Shown piece by piece: positions 50,319 through 59,831 of a stretch of DNA of 64,000 nucleotides. The number at the start of each line of letters is the position of its first letter. Position 1 is the stretch's first letter. Under the pieces are notes generated by a model. The model saw only the letters and a program-made list of their open reading frames with translations, ran no database searches and was not told the DNA's origin. The translations under genes were made by a program, and so were the position numbers. The DNA comes from an uncultured Latescibacterota bacterium (GTDB taxonomy: Bacteria > Latescibacterota > UBA2968 > UBA8231), in NCBI GenBank assembly GCA_951813615.1, contig OX638377.1:2108001-2172000 (forward strand), written 5' to 3'.

Positions 50319-52265
50319 GTGGTCGCCAACGCCGATCCATTGACCCCGGCCCCCGTCCGACCGCTCTGGGCCTTGTCCGTGGGGACGGCCTTGAGCGTTC
50401 TAGTCGCTTTTTGGGGGCCTTATAATAGCTTGGTGGTGCGCGGTTCCTACCTGACTATTGACTTTACCACCGCGGCCGCAGTTTTCCTGCTGTTTTTCCT
50501 CGCCCTGTTCGTCAATGGTCTGCTGCGCCGTTTCCTCCCCTATCTATCTCTGTCTGCGGGGGAACTGGCCATTGCCTATGTGATGGCGGCCATTTCCTGT
50601 TCTATATGTACCATGGGGCTGACCCTGTACCTGATTCCCATCCTGCCGGCGATTTCCTATCTGGCCTCCCCCGAAAACCAATGGGCCGAACTCATTCATC
50701 CCTTTGTGCCGCACTGGCTGGTGCCCCAAGGCGAGGACGTCATCCGCGGCTTTTACGAGGGCATTGCCCGCGACCAGCCCATTCCTTGGATGGCCTGGAT
50801 CCGCCCCCTGCTGAACTGGCTGCCAGTCTTGTTGGGCCTGTACATGGTCATGATCGCGCTGGCTATTCTCTTCCGCCGCCAGTGGATCGAATACGAGCGC
50901 TTGGCCTATCCCTTGGCCCAACTGCCCCTAATGATGGGCACCCAGCAGCCCGGTCGCGCGCTTAATTCCTTTTTTCGCAATCCGGTGATGTGGAGCGGCT
51001 TTGCCGTCCCCTTCATCGTCACTTCGCTCAACGGCCTCAACGCCTACTTCCACTTCATCCCCCGCATCGTCCTCAACACCAGCGTACCCGTTTTCCACGG
51101 CATGGAGAGCCTGACCATCAATCTCAGTTTCCCCATGATGGGCTTTGCCTACCTCATTCACCAAGAAGTGGCACTCAGCGTCTGGTTTTTCTATTTGCTG
51201 GGCTACGTAGTCAAAAGCTATTTCAGCGTTATCGGCCTCACCCGCACCCTCGACCTCGATATCTACTCGCAGAGCGATGGCGGTCCGATCATGGCCTTCG
51301 TCCAGTTCGGTGCCCTCATGGCCTTGGTGGGCCACACCCTGTGGATCGCCCGTCGGCACCTGCGGCAGAGTTGGAAGGCGGCCCTGCGTCCGGAAACCGC
51401 CTCTAGCGCCGACTTTTCGGCCCGGGCTGTTTATCTGCAACTGTTTCTGGGCTTGGCGCTGATGACCGGATGGTTTATTGCCATCGGGGTGCCTTGGTGG
51501 GCCGCCCTTACTTTTGTGCTGATGGCTTCGCTTACCTTTCTGGGCATCACCCGCATTCTCTGCGAATCGGGCTTGGCCGCCACCCGAGCTCAATTGATCA
51601 CTCCCACGGTGGTCCGCAGTTTTTTCGGTACCCAGGTGCTGGGCGCTCCCGGCACCATCGGGGTGCTTTCCTTCGGCCAGGTGTGGATGAGCGATGTGCG
51701 CACCTTTGTCATGGCTGCGGCGGCCAACGGCCTCAAGCTGACCGAATCGATCCGCAACAAAGGCTTGGTCCTGGGCAGCATGATACTGGCAGTGGTCCTG
51801 AGTCTGGGCGTATCGGTGTGGACGACCCTGTACTACGCCTACGAAAGCGGTGCCAACAACGCCAATACTTGGTTTTTTCTCAGCGGCCCCCGCTACACCG
51901 TTGACTTTGCGGCCAGTTATCTGCGCAATCCGGCCGGACCAGATTACAGCGGCTTGGGCCTGATGGCTTTGGGCGGGGCGGTCATGACCGCCCTCTACTG
52001 GATCCGCAGTCATCTGCTGACCTTCCCCATCCACCCCATGGGCTTTGCCGTCTCGCAGATGATGCTGACCCGCCACATCTGGTTCAGTGTTTTTTTAGTG
52101 TGGCTGTTCAAGGCCGTGCTGACGCGCTACGGCGGCCCCCGGGTGCTCAAGGCCGTGCGGCCTTTTTTTCTCGGGCTTATCCTCGGTCAATTCGCCGTTA
52201 TCGCTTTTTGGCTGATCGTCGACCTGATCACGGGCGAACAGGGGCACGGGCTCTACTGGGTGTGA
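50319..52265 (+). CDS. Second DUF6785/DUF6784-like polytopic membrane protein
   Basis: The 648-aa paralog of the protein at 19489 shares VRGSYLTIDFTTAAA, TMGLTLYLIPILP, PENQWAELIHPFVPHWLVPQGED, QWIEYERLAYPLAQLP, LARILCES-type stretches, FGTQVLGAPG and TFVMAAAANGLKLTESI. Both have roughly a dozen hydrophobic helices and the same C-terminal LRYGGPK/LTRYGGPR motif and FLGLILG helix. It begins with GTG 50319. It lies next to an ABC importer and the esterase gene, whereas the other copy lies in the surface-protein block. The role is unknown. Confidence 0.7.
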   Translation: MVANADPLTPAPVRPLWALSVGTALSVLVAFWGPYNSLVVRGSYLTIDFTTAAAVFLLFFLALFVNGLLRRFLPYLSLSAGELAIAYVMAAISCSICTMGLTLYLIPILPAISYLASPENQWAELIHPFVPHWLVPQGEDVIRGFYEGIARDQPIPWMAWIRPLLNWLPVLLGLYMVMIALAILFRRQWIEYERLAYPLAQLPLMMGTQQPGRALNSFFRNPVMWSGFAVPFIVTSLNGLNAYFHFIPRIVLNTSVPVFHGMESLTINLSFPMMGFAYLIHQEVALSVWFFYLLGYVVKSYFSVIGLTRTLDLDIYSQSDGGPIMAFVQFGALMALVGHTLWIARRHLRQSWKAALRPETASSADFSARAVYLQLFLGLALMTGWFIAIGVPWWAALTFVLMASLTFLGITRILCESGLAATRAQLITPTVVRSFFGTQVLGAPGTIGVLSFGQVWMSDVRTFVMAAAANGLKLTESIRNKGLVLGSMILAVVLSLGVSVWTTLYYAYESGANNANTWFFLSGPRYTVDFAASYLRNPAGPDYSGLGLMALGGAVMTALYWIRSHLLTFPIHPMGFAVSQMMLTRHIWFSVFLVWLFKAVLTRYGGPRVLKAVRPFFLGLILGQFAVIAFWLIVDLITGEQGHGLYWV

Positions 52266-52360
52266 AAACGGCCCAACGCAAAAGCTCTCCTGAGCGGCAG
52301 CTTTAATAATGAGGATCTACCAGTGGCACCCTACCTCTCCCAACAGAAAGGAATTTGGAA

Positions 52361-54259
52361 ATGGATACACGGCTAGGCGCGGCCAAACACGTTAGTACGC
52401 CGTGGGCTTTGCGCCGCTATCGGACGCTGGCGGAGTGGGAGCAGCGGGCGGCGGCGATTCGTCGTCACATTCTCGTCTGTGCGGGATTGTGGCCGCTGCC
52501 GGAGAAGACGCCGCTCAAGGCGCAGGTCTTTGGGCGGATTGAGCGGGAGGACTATGCGGTGGAAAAGGTCTTTTTCGAGAGCTTGCCCGGCTTCTTTGTC
52601 TGCGGCAATCTGTACCGGCCGCTGGGAGAGGGGCCTTTTCCGGCGCTTGCCTGTCCGCACGGCCACTGGGGGCGGGGGCGTCTCGAAAACACTGAACTGG
52701 GGTCAATTGCTGGGCGCTGCATCAACTTTGCGCGGCAGGGCATGGTGGCCTTTTCGTACGACATGGTCGGATACAACGACAGCGACCAATTCGTGCATCG
52801 GGAGATTGGGGGGCGGCGCGAGGCTTTGTGGGGGATTGGCGCGCTGAGCTTGCAACTGTGGAACAGCATTCGAGTGGTTGACTTCCTCGCCTCGCTGGCG
52901 GATGTGGATGCCGAGCGCATTGGCTGCACGGGTGCGTCCGGTGGGGGGACGCAGACCTTTTTGCTGATGGCGATTGACGAGCGGATCAAGGCGGCGGCTC
53001 CCGTCAACATGGTCTCGGCCTTCATGCAGGGCGGCTGTCGCTGCGAGAATCAGGGCCACTTGCGGCTGGACATCAACAATGTAGAAATCGCGAGCTGCAT
53101 GGCGCCGAGACCCTTGTTGATGGTGTCGTGTACCGGCGACTGGACGGCGAACACGCCAGAGGTTGAGTTCCCAGCGGTGCGGGCTATCTATAGCCTCTAT
53201 GGGGCACGGGACCAAGTGAGCGAGGTGCAGATAGACGCTCCGCACAACTACAATCAGCCGAGCCGCGAGGCGGTGTACGCGTTTTTCAAGCGCCACCTGC
53301 TCGGTGGGCAAGGACGGGTCGCCGAACAGGCGTTTGCCGTGGAGCAGGACGAGGATTTGCTGGTATTTAACGGGCGCGAAAAACCAGCCCATGCGCTCGA
53401 CGCGCAAGGGGTCTTTGACGCCGTGATCGCCCGCAGCGAGAAGCAATTGGCCACGCGGTTGGCATCAGCTCGCATCCATCGCTTCCAGTGGCAGACGCGC
53501 CCGGCACTGGCGAATCTGCTCGGGGTGGATGCTGCGCCTCAAGTAGCGGTCGAGAGCTTGGGATTTCGGCGGGAAGAAGGTTATGTGGCCGAGGATTTGG
53601 TCTTGGGGCGTGTGGGCCGGGGGGAGCGGGTGCGCGCGACGTTTTTTCTTTCGCGTGGCCCCCAAGGCAAGGTGCCAGCGACGCTGATTGCCGAGGAGAA
53701 TTGGGGTGGCGACGAGCCGGGTGCGCTGGCGCAGGGCTTGTTACAGGCGGGTGGGGCTGTGCTGGTCGTCGCACCTTTTCTGACCGATAGGACAGAGAGG
53801 GAGGGGCACGACGAGATGGATCCTTTGTACCACACATACAATCAGGCGACGATGGCTTGCCGGGTGCAGGACATCCTCACGGGGTTGGCCTATCTGGACC
53901 AGCACCTGCGCGTGGGCAAGCGCCACCTCGTCGGTCAGGGCGAGGCTGGCATCTGGTGCCTATTTGCCCGGGCGCTGGCTTGTGGCGTCGGCAGTACTGC
54001 GGTGGACTGGGGCGGCTGCGATTTAGGAGATGACGAAGCGTGGACCGGAGCGCTTTTTGCGCCGGGGATTCGCGCGTTGGGCGATGTGCGGACGGCGCTG
54101 GCGTTGTGCGCGCCGGGGCGGCTATTGGTGCATGGGGTAGGAGATTATTTCCCGGAGCGCGTCGCTAGGCGATGCTATCGCGCGGCGGGCAAGGGAGCGC
54201 AACTTGTGGTTGAGGCTGAGGGGATGAGTGAGGATGCGATTGTCGAGTGGATTAGCTAA
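52361..54259 (+). CDS. Tandem alpha/beta-hydrolase (acetyl-xylan-esterase-like), second domain degenerate
   Basis: The 632-aa protein starts at ATG 52361 (AAAGGA at 52347-52352); TTG 52355 would be too close to that site. The first domain (50-325) has GTCGASGGG-type nucleophile Ser193 (IGCTGASGGGTQ), Asp in SCTGDWT and His in DAPHNYNQPSREA. The second (380-630) has a similar fold outline but reads LVGQGEAG where a GxSxG elbow is expected, so the serine is missing; VHGVGDYFPERVARRCYRAA corresponds to a late strand. It is probably a carbohydrate esterase acting in the cytoplasm, since no signal is visible. The second domain may be structural or bind ligand. Confidence 0.72.
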   Translation: MDTRLGAAKHVSTPWALRRYRTLAEWEQRAAAIRRHILVCAGLWPLPEKTPLKAQVFGRIEREDYAVEKVFFESLPGFFVCGNLYRPLGEGPFPALACPHGHWGRGRLENTELGSIAGRCINFARQGMVAFSYDMVGYNDSDQFVHREIGGRREALWGIGALSLQLWNSIRVVDFLASLADVDAERIGCTGASGGGTQTFLLMAIDERIKAAAPVNMVSAFMQGGCRCENQGHLRLDINNVEIASCMAPRPLLMVSCTGDWTANTPEVEFPAVRAIYSLYGARDQVSEVQIDAPHNYNQPSREAVYAFFKRHLLGGQGRVAEQAFAVEQDEDLLVFNGREKPAHALDAQGVFDAVIARSEKQLATRLASARIHRFQWQTRPALANLLGVDAAPQVAVESLGFRREEGYVAEDLVLGRVGRGERVRATFFLSRGPQGKVPATLIAEENWGGDEPGALAQGLLQAGGAVLVVAPFLTDRTEREGHDEMDPLYHTYNQATMACRVQDILTGLAYLDQHLRVGKRHLVGQGEAGIWCLFARALACGVGSTAVDWGGCDLGDDEAWTGALFAPGIRALGDVRTALALCAPGRLLVHGVGDYFPERVARRCYRAAGKGAQLVVEAEGMSEDAIVEWIS

Positions 54260-54280
54260 CCTCTAACAAAGGAAGACGAC

Positions 54281-55339
54281 ATGGCAGAAAAGTACCGAGT
54301 GGGCATTATCGGCTGCGGCAGCATCGCCAATTACCATATGAACGGCTGGAACGGGGTAGACCAAGTCGAGGTGGTGGCGCTGGCCGATCCGGTGGCTGCG
54401 GCGCGGGAGGATTTCGGCGAGCGGCATGGGATCGCCCAACACTACGAGGATTTCCGTCAGATGCTCGACGACGAAATGCTCGATATCGTCTCGATTTGCA
54501 CTTGGCACAAGTTGCACGCGCCGATGACGATTGCCGCTTGTGCGCGCAAGCCCAAAGCGGTGCTGTGCGAAAAGCCCATGGCGACGAGTCTGGGCGATTG
54601 CGACGACATGCTAATCGCCGCCCGGCGCAATCAGGTCAAGCTGGCGATTGCCCATCAGCGCCGCTTCAATCCGGCGTGGACTTTGGCTAAGGAACTGGTG
54701 GCAGCAGGGGCCATCGGCGAGGTGCGGCAGGTCAACGCGCGCGGCGGACAGGGCTTACTCAACGATTGCTCGCATCTGTTGGACATGATGCGCTACGTGA
54801 TGGGCGATCCGCAAGCGATGTGGGTGATGGGCAATGTCGAGCGCAAGACCGAGCGCTTTGAGCGCGACATCCCCATTGAGGATCGCAGCCTGTGCATCGT
54901 GCAGTTTGACAACGGGGCCATCGGCCAACTTTTGCAGGAATTGGCTGGCCCGAATTATCAAGGTGGGGTTTTCTACGGCTCGGAGGGCATAATTGAACTC
55001 GACGAGAGCAAGGTGCGGCTGCTCAATAGCCAGACCGGCACTTGGGAGGAGCGTCCGGGCGAGGGCGAGGACCCCAGCGTTGGGCAGCAGCGCGAGATCG
55101 TGGAGTGGATCGAAGGCAAGGTCGAGCATCGCGGCCAAGCGGAAAACGGTCGGGCGGCCGTGGAGATCATCATGGCCACGTACGAGTCGGCGCGGCTACA
55201 CGAGGTGACCGCGCTGCCTTTGCGGACGATGACTTCGCCGCTGGAGGTGATGATCGAGGCGGGGGATTTGCCGGTCGAGCGTCCAGGCCGCTACGATATC
55301 CGTGCCTTTCTGCTGCGCGGCGAGGACATGCAGCCCTAA
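54281..55339 (+). CDS. Gfo/Idh/MocA-family oxidoreductase
   Basis: The 352-aa NAD(P)-dependent sugar oxidoreductase has a Rossmann loop GIIGCGSIANYH, the family lysine motif CEKPMAT (Lys about 97) and the substrate-side HQRRFNPAW and LNDCSHLLDMM, where His is the usual catalytic residue. AAAGGAAG lies upstream of ATG 54281, 21 bp after the esterase gene. It likely oxidises a polyol or sugar-derivative ring. Confidence 0.9.
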   Translation: MAEKYRVGIIGCGSIANYHMNGWNGVDQVEVVALADPVAAAREDFGERHGIAQHYEDFRQMLDDEMLDIVSICTWHKLHAPMTIAACARKPKAVLCEKPMATSLGDCDDMLIAARRNQVKLAIAHQRRFNPAWTLAKELVAAGAIGEVRQVNARGGQGLLNDCSHLLDMMRYVMGDPQAMWVMGNVERKTERFERDIPIEDRSLCIVQFDNGAIGQLLQELAGPNYQGGVFYGSEGIIELDESKVRLLNSQTGTWEERPGEGEDPSVGQQREIVEWIEGKVEHRGQAENGRAAVEIIMATYESARLHEVTALPLRTMTSPLEVMIEAGDLPVERPGRYDIRAFLLRGEDMQP

Positions 55340-55355
55340 GATCAGACGAAAAAGC

Positions 55356-55416
55356 CGTTGGGTTATTTGGAATACTCTTACGGAAAGGGTCGTAAAAAAC
55401 CAACGCTTAATTTTTT
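55356..55416 (+). terminator. Possible terminator after the oxidoreductase gene
   Basis: CGTTGG (55356-55361) pairs with CCAACG (55400-55405). It encloses an inner TTACG/CGTAA hairpin (55378-55382 and 55391-55395), and TTTTTT follows at 55411-55416. The composite shape is loose but fits the end of the metabolic operon before the lipoprotein gene. Confidence 0.35.
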
Positions 55417-55561
55417 ACAAAACGGACATTCCTTGACCGATTGGAATGTATATTCATCAGAGATAGTTGGAGCCATGCTCCCAACCGAGGCAATCCACAA
55501 GGCAAATCGATGCCAATGCTTCTAAAGCCAGCCAACCACCTATCTACTGGATAATATCCCG

Positions 55562-57433
55562 ATGCGCGGTCTATCTTGTTTTTTATTGTCTCTTTTCCTC
55601 CTCTCCTGCTCACAAGAGCTGCCTCTTTCCTCAGATTCCCCCAGCGCTGCATCTAAAGAGGCAAATGATGCTCCAGAAAGGTCGATAGCACTCCATCCGG
55701 CTGGCAAAGCCACTGATGACGACTGTACTCTTTGTGGCATATTCGACACATTCAATGACCAGGAGGAAGAAGGGGGCGACGAGACGCAGGAAGAAGAAAC
55801 GGATAGTACGTCCAGCGAGGGGGGACCGGACCTGATCGTTCGATCGCCTTCGGCCAGCGCCGTCGTGCTGACGCCGGGGCAGGCGTTCACCTTGCATGTC
55901 ACCGTGCATAACCAAGGCGACCAGCAGGCCGCGGCGACGATGCTGCACTACTATCGCTCCAACAACTCGACGATTACTGCCAGTGACACGGAAGTGAGTA
56001 CCGACGCAGTAGATTCCCTAGACGCCTCGGCCACCAGTGCGCAGTCGATTGAGTTGACGGCAAGTGTAGGAGTGGAGCGGTACTACGGCGCGTGTGTGGC
56101 CAGCGTCAGTGGCGAGATCAATACCGATAACAACTGCTCCTCTGCTGTGAAAATCACGGTGAGCGAGCAGGAGGCGACGCAAGAGGAGGATCGGGCCGCG
56201 CTAGTCGTGCTTTATGAGGCAACCGGCGGCGACAACTGGCATTCTAACAGCAACTGGCTCAGTAGTGCTCCCCTAAAAGACTGGTATGGAGTTGGTGTGA
56301 ATTCAGAGGGCCGGGTTACGAAATTGTGGCTGCATGAGAATGGCTTGCGTGGGCGGCTACCATCCGCATTGGGCAATCTCGAAAAACTGGAAGAGCTATG
56401 GTTAAGTAGCAACCAGTTAAGTGGGTCGATATCGCCCGAATTAGGACAACTTGCCAACCTGCGGAAAGTATATATCCGCTGGAATCGGTTCACCGGATGC
56501 CTTCCCCAAGCGTGGCAGACGGTCGAGGACAGTGATTTTGAGTACGTGGGCCTTTCCTTCTGTGAAGATACGGCTAGCTCGTCAGACCACCCGGAGCCAG
56601 AGCCAGAGCCAAGCTCGGAGCCAGAGCCAAAAAATGCCGGCTCTTCCGGCGCATTCCAAATCGAATTGGTCTATGGTGAGTACATGCCCTCCAAGGAGAA
56701 GGCCCTTCTCCGGCGAGCGGCGGATCAATGGGAGGAAGTTATTACAGGCGATCTGCCCGACATCAGTTTTGAGTCTTCCCCTTATGATAGGTTCTTGTGG
56801 GACTTTTTAATGCAGGTGACCGTCACGGATGTAGTAGACGATGTACGCATTTTCGTGGGCTCGGGCACCTTTATAGGCCACTCTATGGCGGGTATAGGAG
56901 GGGTAATCGCGGTACGGACCGAAGGGGAATTGCCGATCCTAAGCTTCCTCGAAATTTCTCCTTTCTTGTTCGGATATGACGACGATGATATCTATAGAGT
57001 GATGCTCCATGAGATAGGACACTGCTTGGGTTTTGGAATCATTTGGGAGGACTTGGAGCTTTTGCAGCACAATTACTTTTCTGGTGTGATGGCGCGACGG
57101 TGGTTTGATGTCTTGGGCGGTTCAAGCTATCGCGGGGAAAAAGTTCCCACTGAACCAGGGGGTGTCCATTGGAACACATCTGTTTTTGGTGACGAACTGA
57201 TGACCACTCGTCCGGTGAGTCCCTACAGGGCCCCCCTCTCAGCCATCACGATCGCTTCGATGAACGACATAGGCTACGAAGTCAACTTGGACGCCGCCGA
57301 AGAGTATAAGGTGGCTAGCCCGTCGGCGGCTAAACCCGTGACCGACGAGACTTGGCCGGGCTGCCAGGTTCTCCACCAAGCCATTGATGTCGTCGCCGAA
57401 GACGGACGCGTTTTGGACACTTTCGACCCCTAG
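55562..57433 (+). CDS. CARDB/LRR lipoprotein with C-terminal leishmanolysin-like zinc protease domain
   Basis: The 623-aa product begins with a lipoprotein signal (LLSC, Cys16). A CTLC pair, an acidic linker (about 68-90) and a CARDB-like Ig domain (92-203, DLIVRSPSASAVVLTPGQAF) follow. Next is a plant-type LRR block with its typical lead-in (DNWHSNSNWLSS, GLRGRLPSALGNLEKLEELWL; about 210-330), a Pro-Glu linker and a zinc protease domain: HEIGH at 483-487, His536 in GVHW, Met-turn ELMT. The C-terminal SAAKPVTDE matches the lipoprotein at 2369. It shares the surface-anchored binding-plus-protease design with that gene but uses a different LRR class. No clear ribosome site precedes ATG 55562. 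Confidence 0.82.
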   Translation: MRGLSCFLLSLFLLSCSQELPLSSDSPSAASKEANDAPERSIALHPAGKATDDDCTLCGIFDTFNDQEEEGGDETQEEETDSTSSEGGPDLIVRSPSASAVVLTPGQAFTLHVTVHNQGDQQAAATMLHYYRSNNSTITASDTEVSTDAVDSLDASATSAQSIELTASVGVERYYGACVASVSGEINTDNNCSSAVKITVSEQEATQEEDRAALVVLYEATGGDNWHSNSNWLSSAPLKDWYGVGVNSEGRVTKLWLHENGLRGRLPSALGNLEKLEELWLSSNQLSGSISPELGQLANLRKVYIRWNRFTGCLPQAWQTVEDSDFEYVGLSFCEDTASSSDHPEPEPEPSSEPEPKNAGSSGAFQIELVYGEYMPSKEKALLRRAADQWEEVITGDLPDISFESSPYDRFLWDFLMQVTVTDVVDDVRIFVGSGTFIGHSMAGIGGVIAVRTEGELPILSFLEISPFLFGYDDDDIYRVMLHEIGHCLGFGIIWEDLELLQHNYFSGVMARRWFDVLGGSSYRGEKVPTEPGGVHWNTSVFGDELMTTRPVSPYRAPLSAITIASMNDIGYEVNLDAAEEYKVASPSAAKPVTDETWPGCQVLHQAIDVVAEDGRVLDTFDP

Positions 57434-57520
57434 ACGTGTAAGCCTAGCGGGTTCAATTGATCTGAGTCGCGAGCCTGTGAACGCAATTATTTGGTTCCAA
57501 TCCATCGGATCAGAATTCTC

Positions 57521-57595
57521 CTAGGACCAGACGAAAATCTCCGGCTTGTCCTCCGACATGGCGAAAAAGAAGGCGGGCACGACGTGGCGGCGCTG
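57521..57595 (-). pseudogene. Relic of the C-terminal end of a 2OG oxygenase gene
   Basis: Read on the minus strand, these 75 bases encode QRRHVVPAFFFAM followed by SEDKPEIFVWS and a stop. That matches the last 24 residues of the oxygenase at 59832-60680 (QRRRVVLAFFFAM, SADKPEIFVWS) with about 90% DNA identity. Similarity stops abruptly at both ends. It lies just downstream of the FAD-oxidoreductase gene, as expected if an oxygenase copy once followed it and was deleted. Confidence 0.75.
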
Positions 57596-57606
57596 ACAAT
57601 ATGATG

Positions 57607-59829
57607 CTAGCCGGTATTAGGCACTTGTTCTACCGACCCGTGCCAGAAGGCGATCCGCTCGCGCTTCCACGTATAGGTAATGGCCATGCCGACTTGGGTA
57701 GGGATGATCACCGGATAGGAGTACTCGCCGTCGGCGGTTTCTAAGTCCAAGCGGCGCGGCCACGTCTGACCATTGTCTGTTGAGAGTAGGATCGAGAGCG
57801 GGGTGCGCGTGCGCTCTACCGGGTTGCAGACGAGGGCGAGGGTGCCGTCGTGGAGGCGGGCTGTGTCGAGGCCGCTGTTGTTGTTGGGCAGGTCTGTGGG
57901 ATAGAGCGGCGACCAAGTCCGTCCTCCGTCCGCTGAGTCGCTGCGGCCGATCCGCCCGCAGGTGGTGCGGACCAGCATATGCACCTGCCTTGGGGCCGAT
58001 TCCCAAAGCGCCGGCTGGATCGCGCCGTGGCCGGTAAAGAGCGAGGGGTCGCGTGCTATGAGATCGCTGGCCTGCCAAGTCTCACCGCGGTCCGCGCTGA
58101 GATCGACAAAGACCTCCCATCCCTCCTTTTCCAGCGAGGCTCCGGCTAACCACGTGCCGTCGGCGAGCACGAGGGGCTTGTTTTTGACTGGCCCGCGTCC
58201 GCCCCGGTCGCCCGGCACTAGTGCCCGCGGCTCGGTCCAAGTTTGGCCCTCGTCGGCTGATTCTACAACCCAAGTCTCCCATTCGGCTATCCGCTCGCCC
58301 ACCTTGAAGAACAGATAGACGCAGCCGTCGCCGCTGGCGTGGAGCACTGGATTCCAGTGGGCGCAGTCGCGCACCTTGGCCAAGCAGCGCGGGGCCGACC
58401 AACGTCCGTGCTGCCGCTCGGCTCCCCATATTCCGACATCTGCTTGGCCCTCGCGGGTGCCGCCAAACCACGCGGCGAGAAACGCGCCGTTTTTGAGCTG
58501 CACCAAGGTTGAGGCGTGACACTGGGCGAAGGGGCGGTCGTCGGCAAAGAGGTGCTCGCGGATGTGGATTAAGTGGCGCAGGTAATCGCCGTAGGCAGAC
58601 AGATCGAGCGACTGACCGCCGGCCTCAATGGCTTGTTGGATCGCGGCGAGGGGTGCGTCCTGCAAGTCGCGTCCCTCGCGCTGGCAGATCCGCGCCGCCG
58701 TGCCAGCCGCAAAGCCCATCTGGGCGCAGGTCGCTTGGATGCGGAAGGAACTCATGGCCATCTGGTCGCCCGAGGCCGAACGCCCGGCCACTAGCAGATT
58801 AGCGGCCCCTTTGGGCACTAGACTGCGCAGTGGGATGTGATACGGCTCGACCATGGTGGTAATGCCCGTACCGGCGCGCTCTACTCGGTCGGGCCAGTGG
58901 TAGTCGAGATGGTAGGTGCCCACCGCTACTGCGTCGGGGAACGTGCAGGCATGGGTGACGTCCTCCTCGGTCAGGAGATATTCGCCGACGATGCGCCGCC
59001 CCTCGCGGGCACCGATGTGCCGGGAGACCGAGGCGAGGACGTGGGTGTCGAGTCGGGTCCCGGCGTAGCCCTTGGTCTGCAAGTAGTAAATCAGGCCCAT
59101 CATCTGCCGCCGCGCGTGTAGTTCGGCGCGGGACAGGCTCTGGCCATCGGCCGCGTCAAACCCCACGACCTTCATCTTGACTTCGACCTTGCCGGAGGGA
59201 AAGACGTGCAAGGTGGTCATGGGCAGGGACTCGTCGTCGTCCCAAGTCGGGCAGCCCGGCGGCAAGAAGGGGGTGACGGGTCGGCCAGTGTCCCACAGCA
59301 CAAAGTAAAGGCTCATGGGCAGTTGTTTGTTGGCTCCCTCGTGGATGGTCGCAAACCCGGCCGCGTGGGCTAGGGCGCAGTCGCCGGTGGCATCGACGAC
59401 CATGCCGGGCTGGAACTCGATGCGGTCCGAGGCGCAGGCAACCTCGACCGAGGCGATGTGCCCGCCGGTGCGTTGCGCCGCTAAGGCGCGGGCGTGGAAG
59501 AGGATTTCGACGCCCGCTGCGGCGACCATTTCTTGCAAAAAGAAGGCGCACAATTCCAAGTCGTACGCGCGGCGGTCGGCGAGCGGGTCGTACTCGGCGA
59601 TGAGCTCGTGCTGGGCCAAGGTCTCGACGAGGCGGGCGAAAGGGGCGTTGACGCGCTGACTGTCGCCGCAAAAACCAGCGACGCCCCCGGCTGTGCCTTG
59701 GCCTCCCAAGACATTGGCTGGCTCGACAATAGCAACGGTGGTCTCGGGTGTTTTGGCGGCGAGCGCGGCAAAGGTGCCGGCCATGCCGCCGCCGAGGACT
59801 AAGGTGTCGATGGGTCGGGTGATGGGCAT
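57607..59829 (-). CDS. FAD-dependent oxidoreductase fused to a sialidase-like beta-propeller
   Basis: The 740-aa protein combines two domains. Residues 1-425 are an FAD-dependent oxidoreductase (VLGGGMAGTFAA at 11-22, NVLGGQGTAGGVAGFCGD, DATGDCALAH, LLVAGRSASGDQMA). Residues 435-740 are a sialidase-like propeller with Asp-box-type repeats (SADEGQTWTEP, SADRGETWQAS, SADGGRTWSPL, STDNGQTWPRR). No stop or frameshift separates them. There is no signal peptide. Its ATG lies 2 bp after the oxygenase stop on the same strand. It may oxidise a sugar and cleave or bind a related glycan. Confidence 0.78.
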   Translation of the reverse strand: MPITRPIDTLVLGGGMAGTFAALAAKTPETTVAIVEPANVLGGQGTAGGVAGFCGDSQRVNAPFARLVETLAQHELIAEYDPLADRRAYDLELCAFFLQEMVAAAGVEILFHARALAAQRTGGHIASVEVACASDRIEFQPGMVVDATGDCALAHAAGFATIHEGANKQLPMSLYFVLWDTGRPVTPFLPPGCPTWDDDESLPMTTLHVFPSGKVEVKMKVVGFDAADGQSLSRAELHARRQMMGLIYYLQTKGYAGTRLDTHVLASVSRHIGAREGRRIVGEYLLTEEDVTHACTFPDAVAVGTYHLDYHWPDRVERAGTGITTMVEPYHIPLRSLVPKGAANLLVAGRSASGDQMAMSSFRIQATCAQMGFAAGTAARICQREGRDLQDAPLAAIQQAIEAGGQSLDLSAYGDYLRHLIHIREHLFADDRPFAQCHASTLVQLKNGAFLAAWFGGTREGQADVGIWGAERQHGRWSAPRCLAKVRDCAHWNPVLHASGDGCVYLFFKVGERIAEWETWVVESADEGQTWTEPRALVPGDRGGRGPVKNKPLVLADGTWLAGASLEKEGWEVFVDLSADRGETWQASDLIARDPSLFTGHGAIQPALWESAPRQVHMLVRTTCGRIGRSDSADGGRTWSPLYPTDLPNNNSGLDTARLHDGTLALVCNPVERTRTPLSILLSTDNGQTWPRRLDLETADGEYSYPVIIPTQVGMAITYTWKRERIAFWHGSVEQVPNTG

Positions 59830-59831
59830 AT

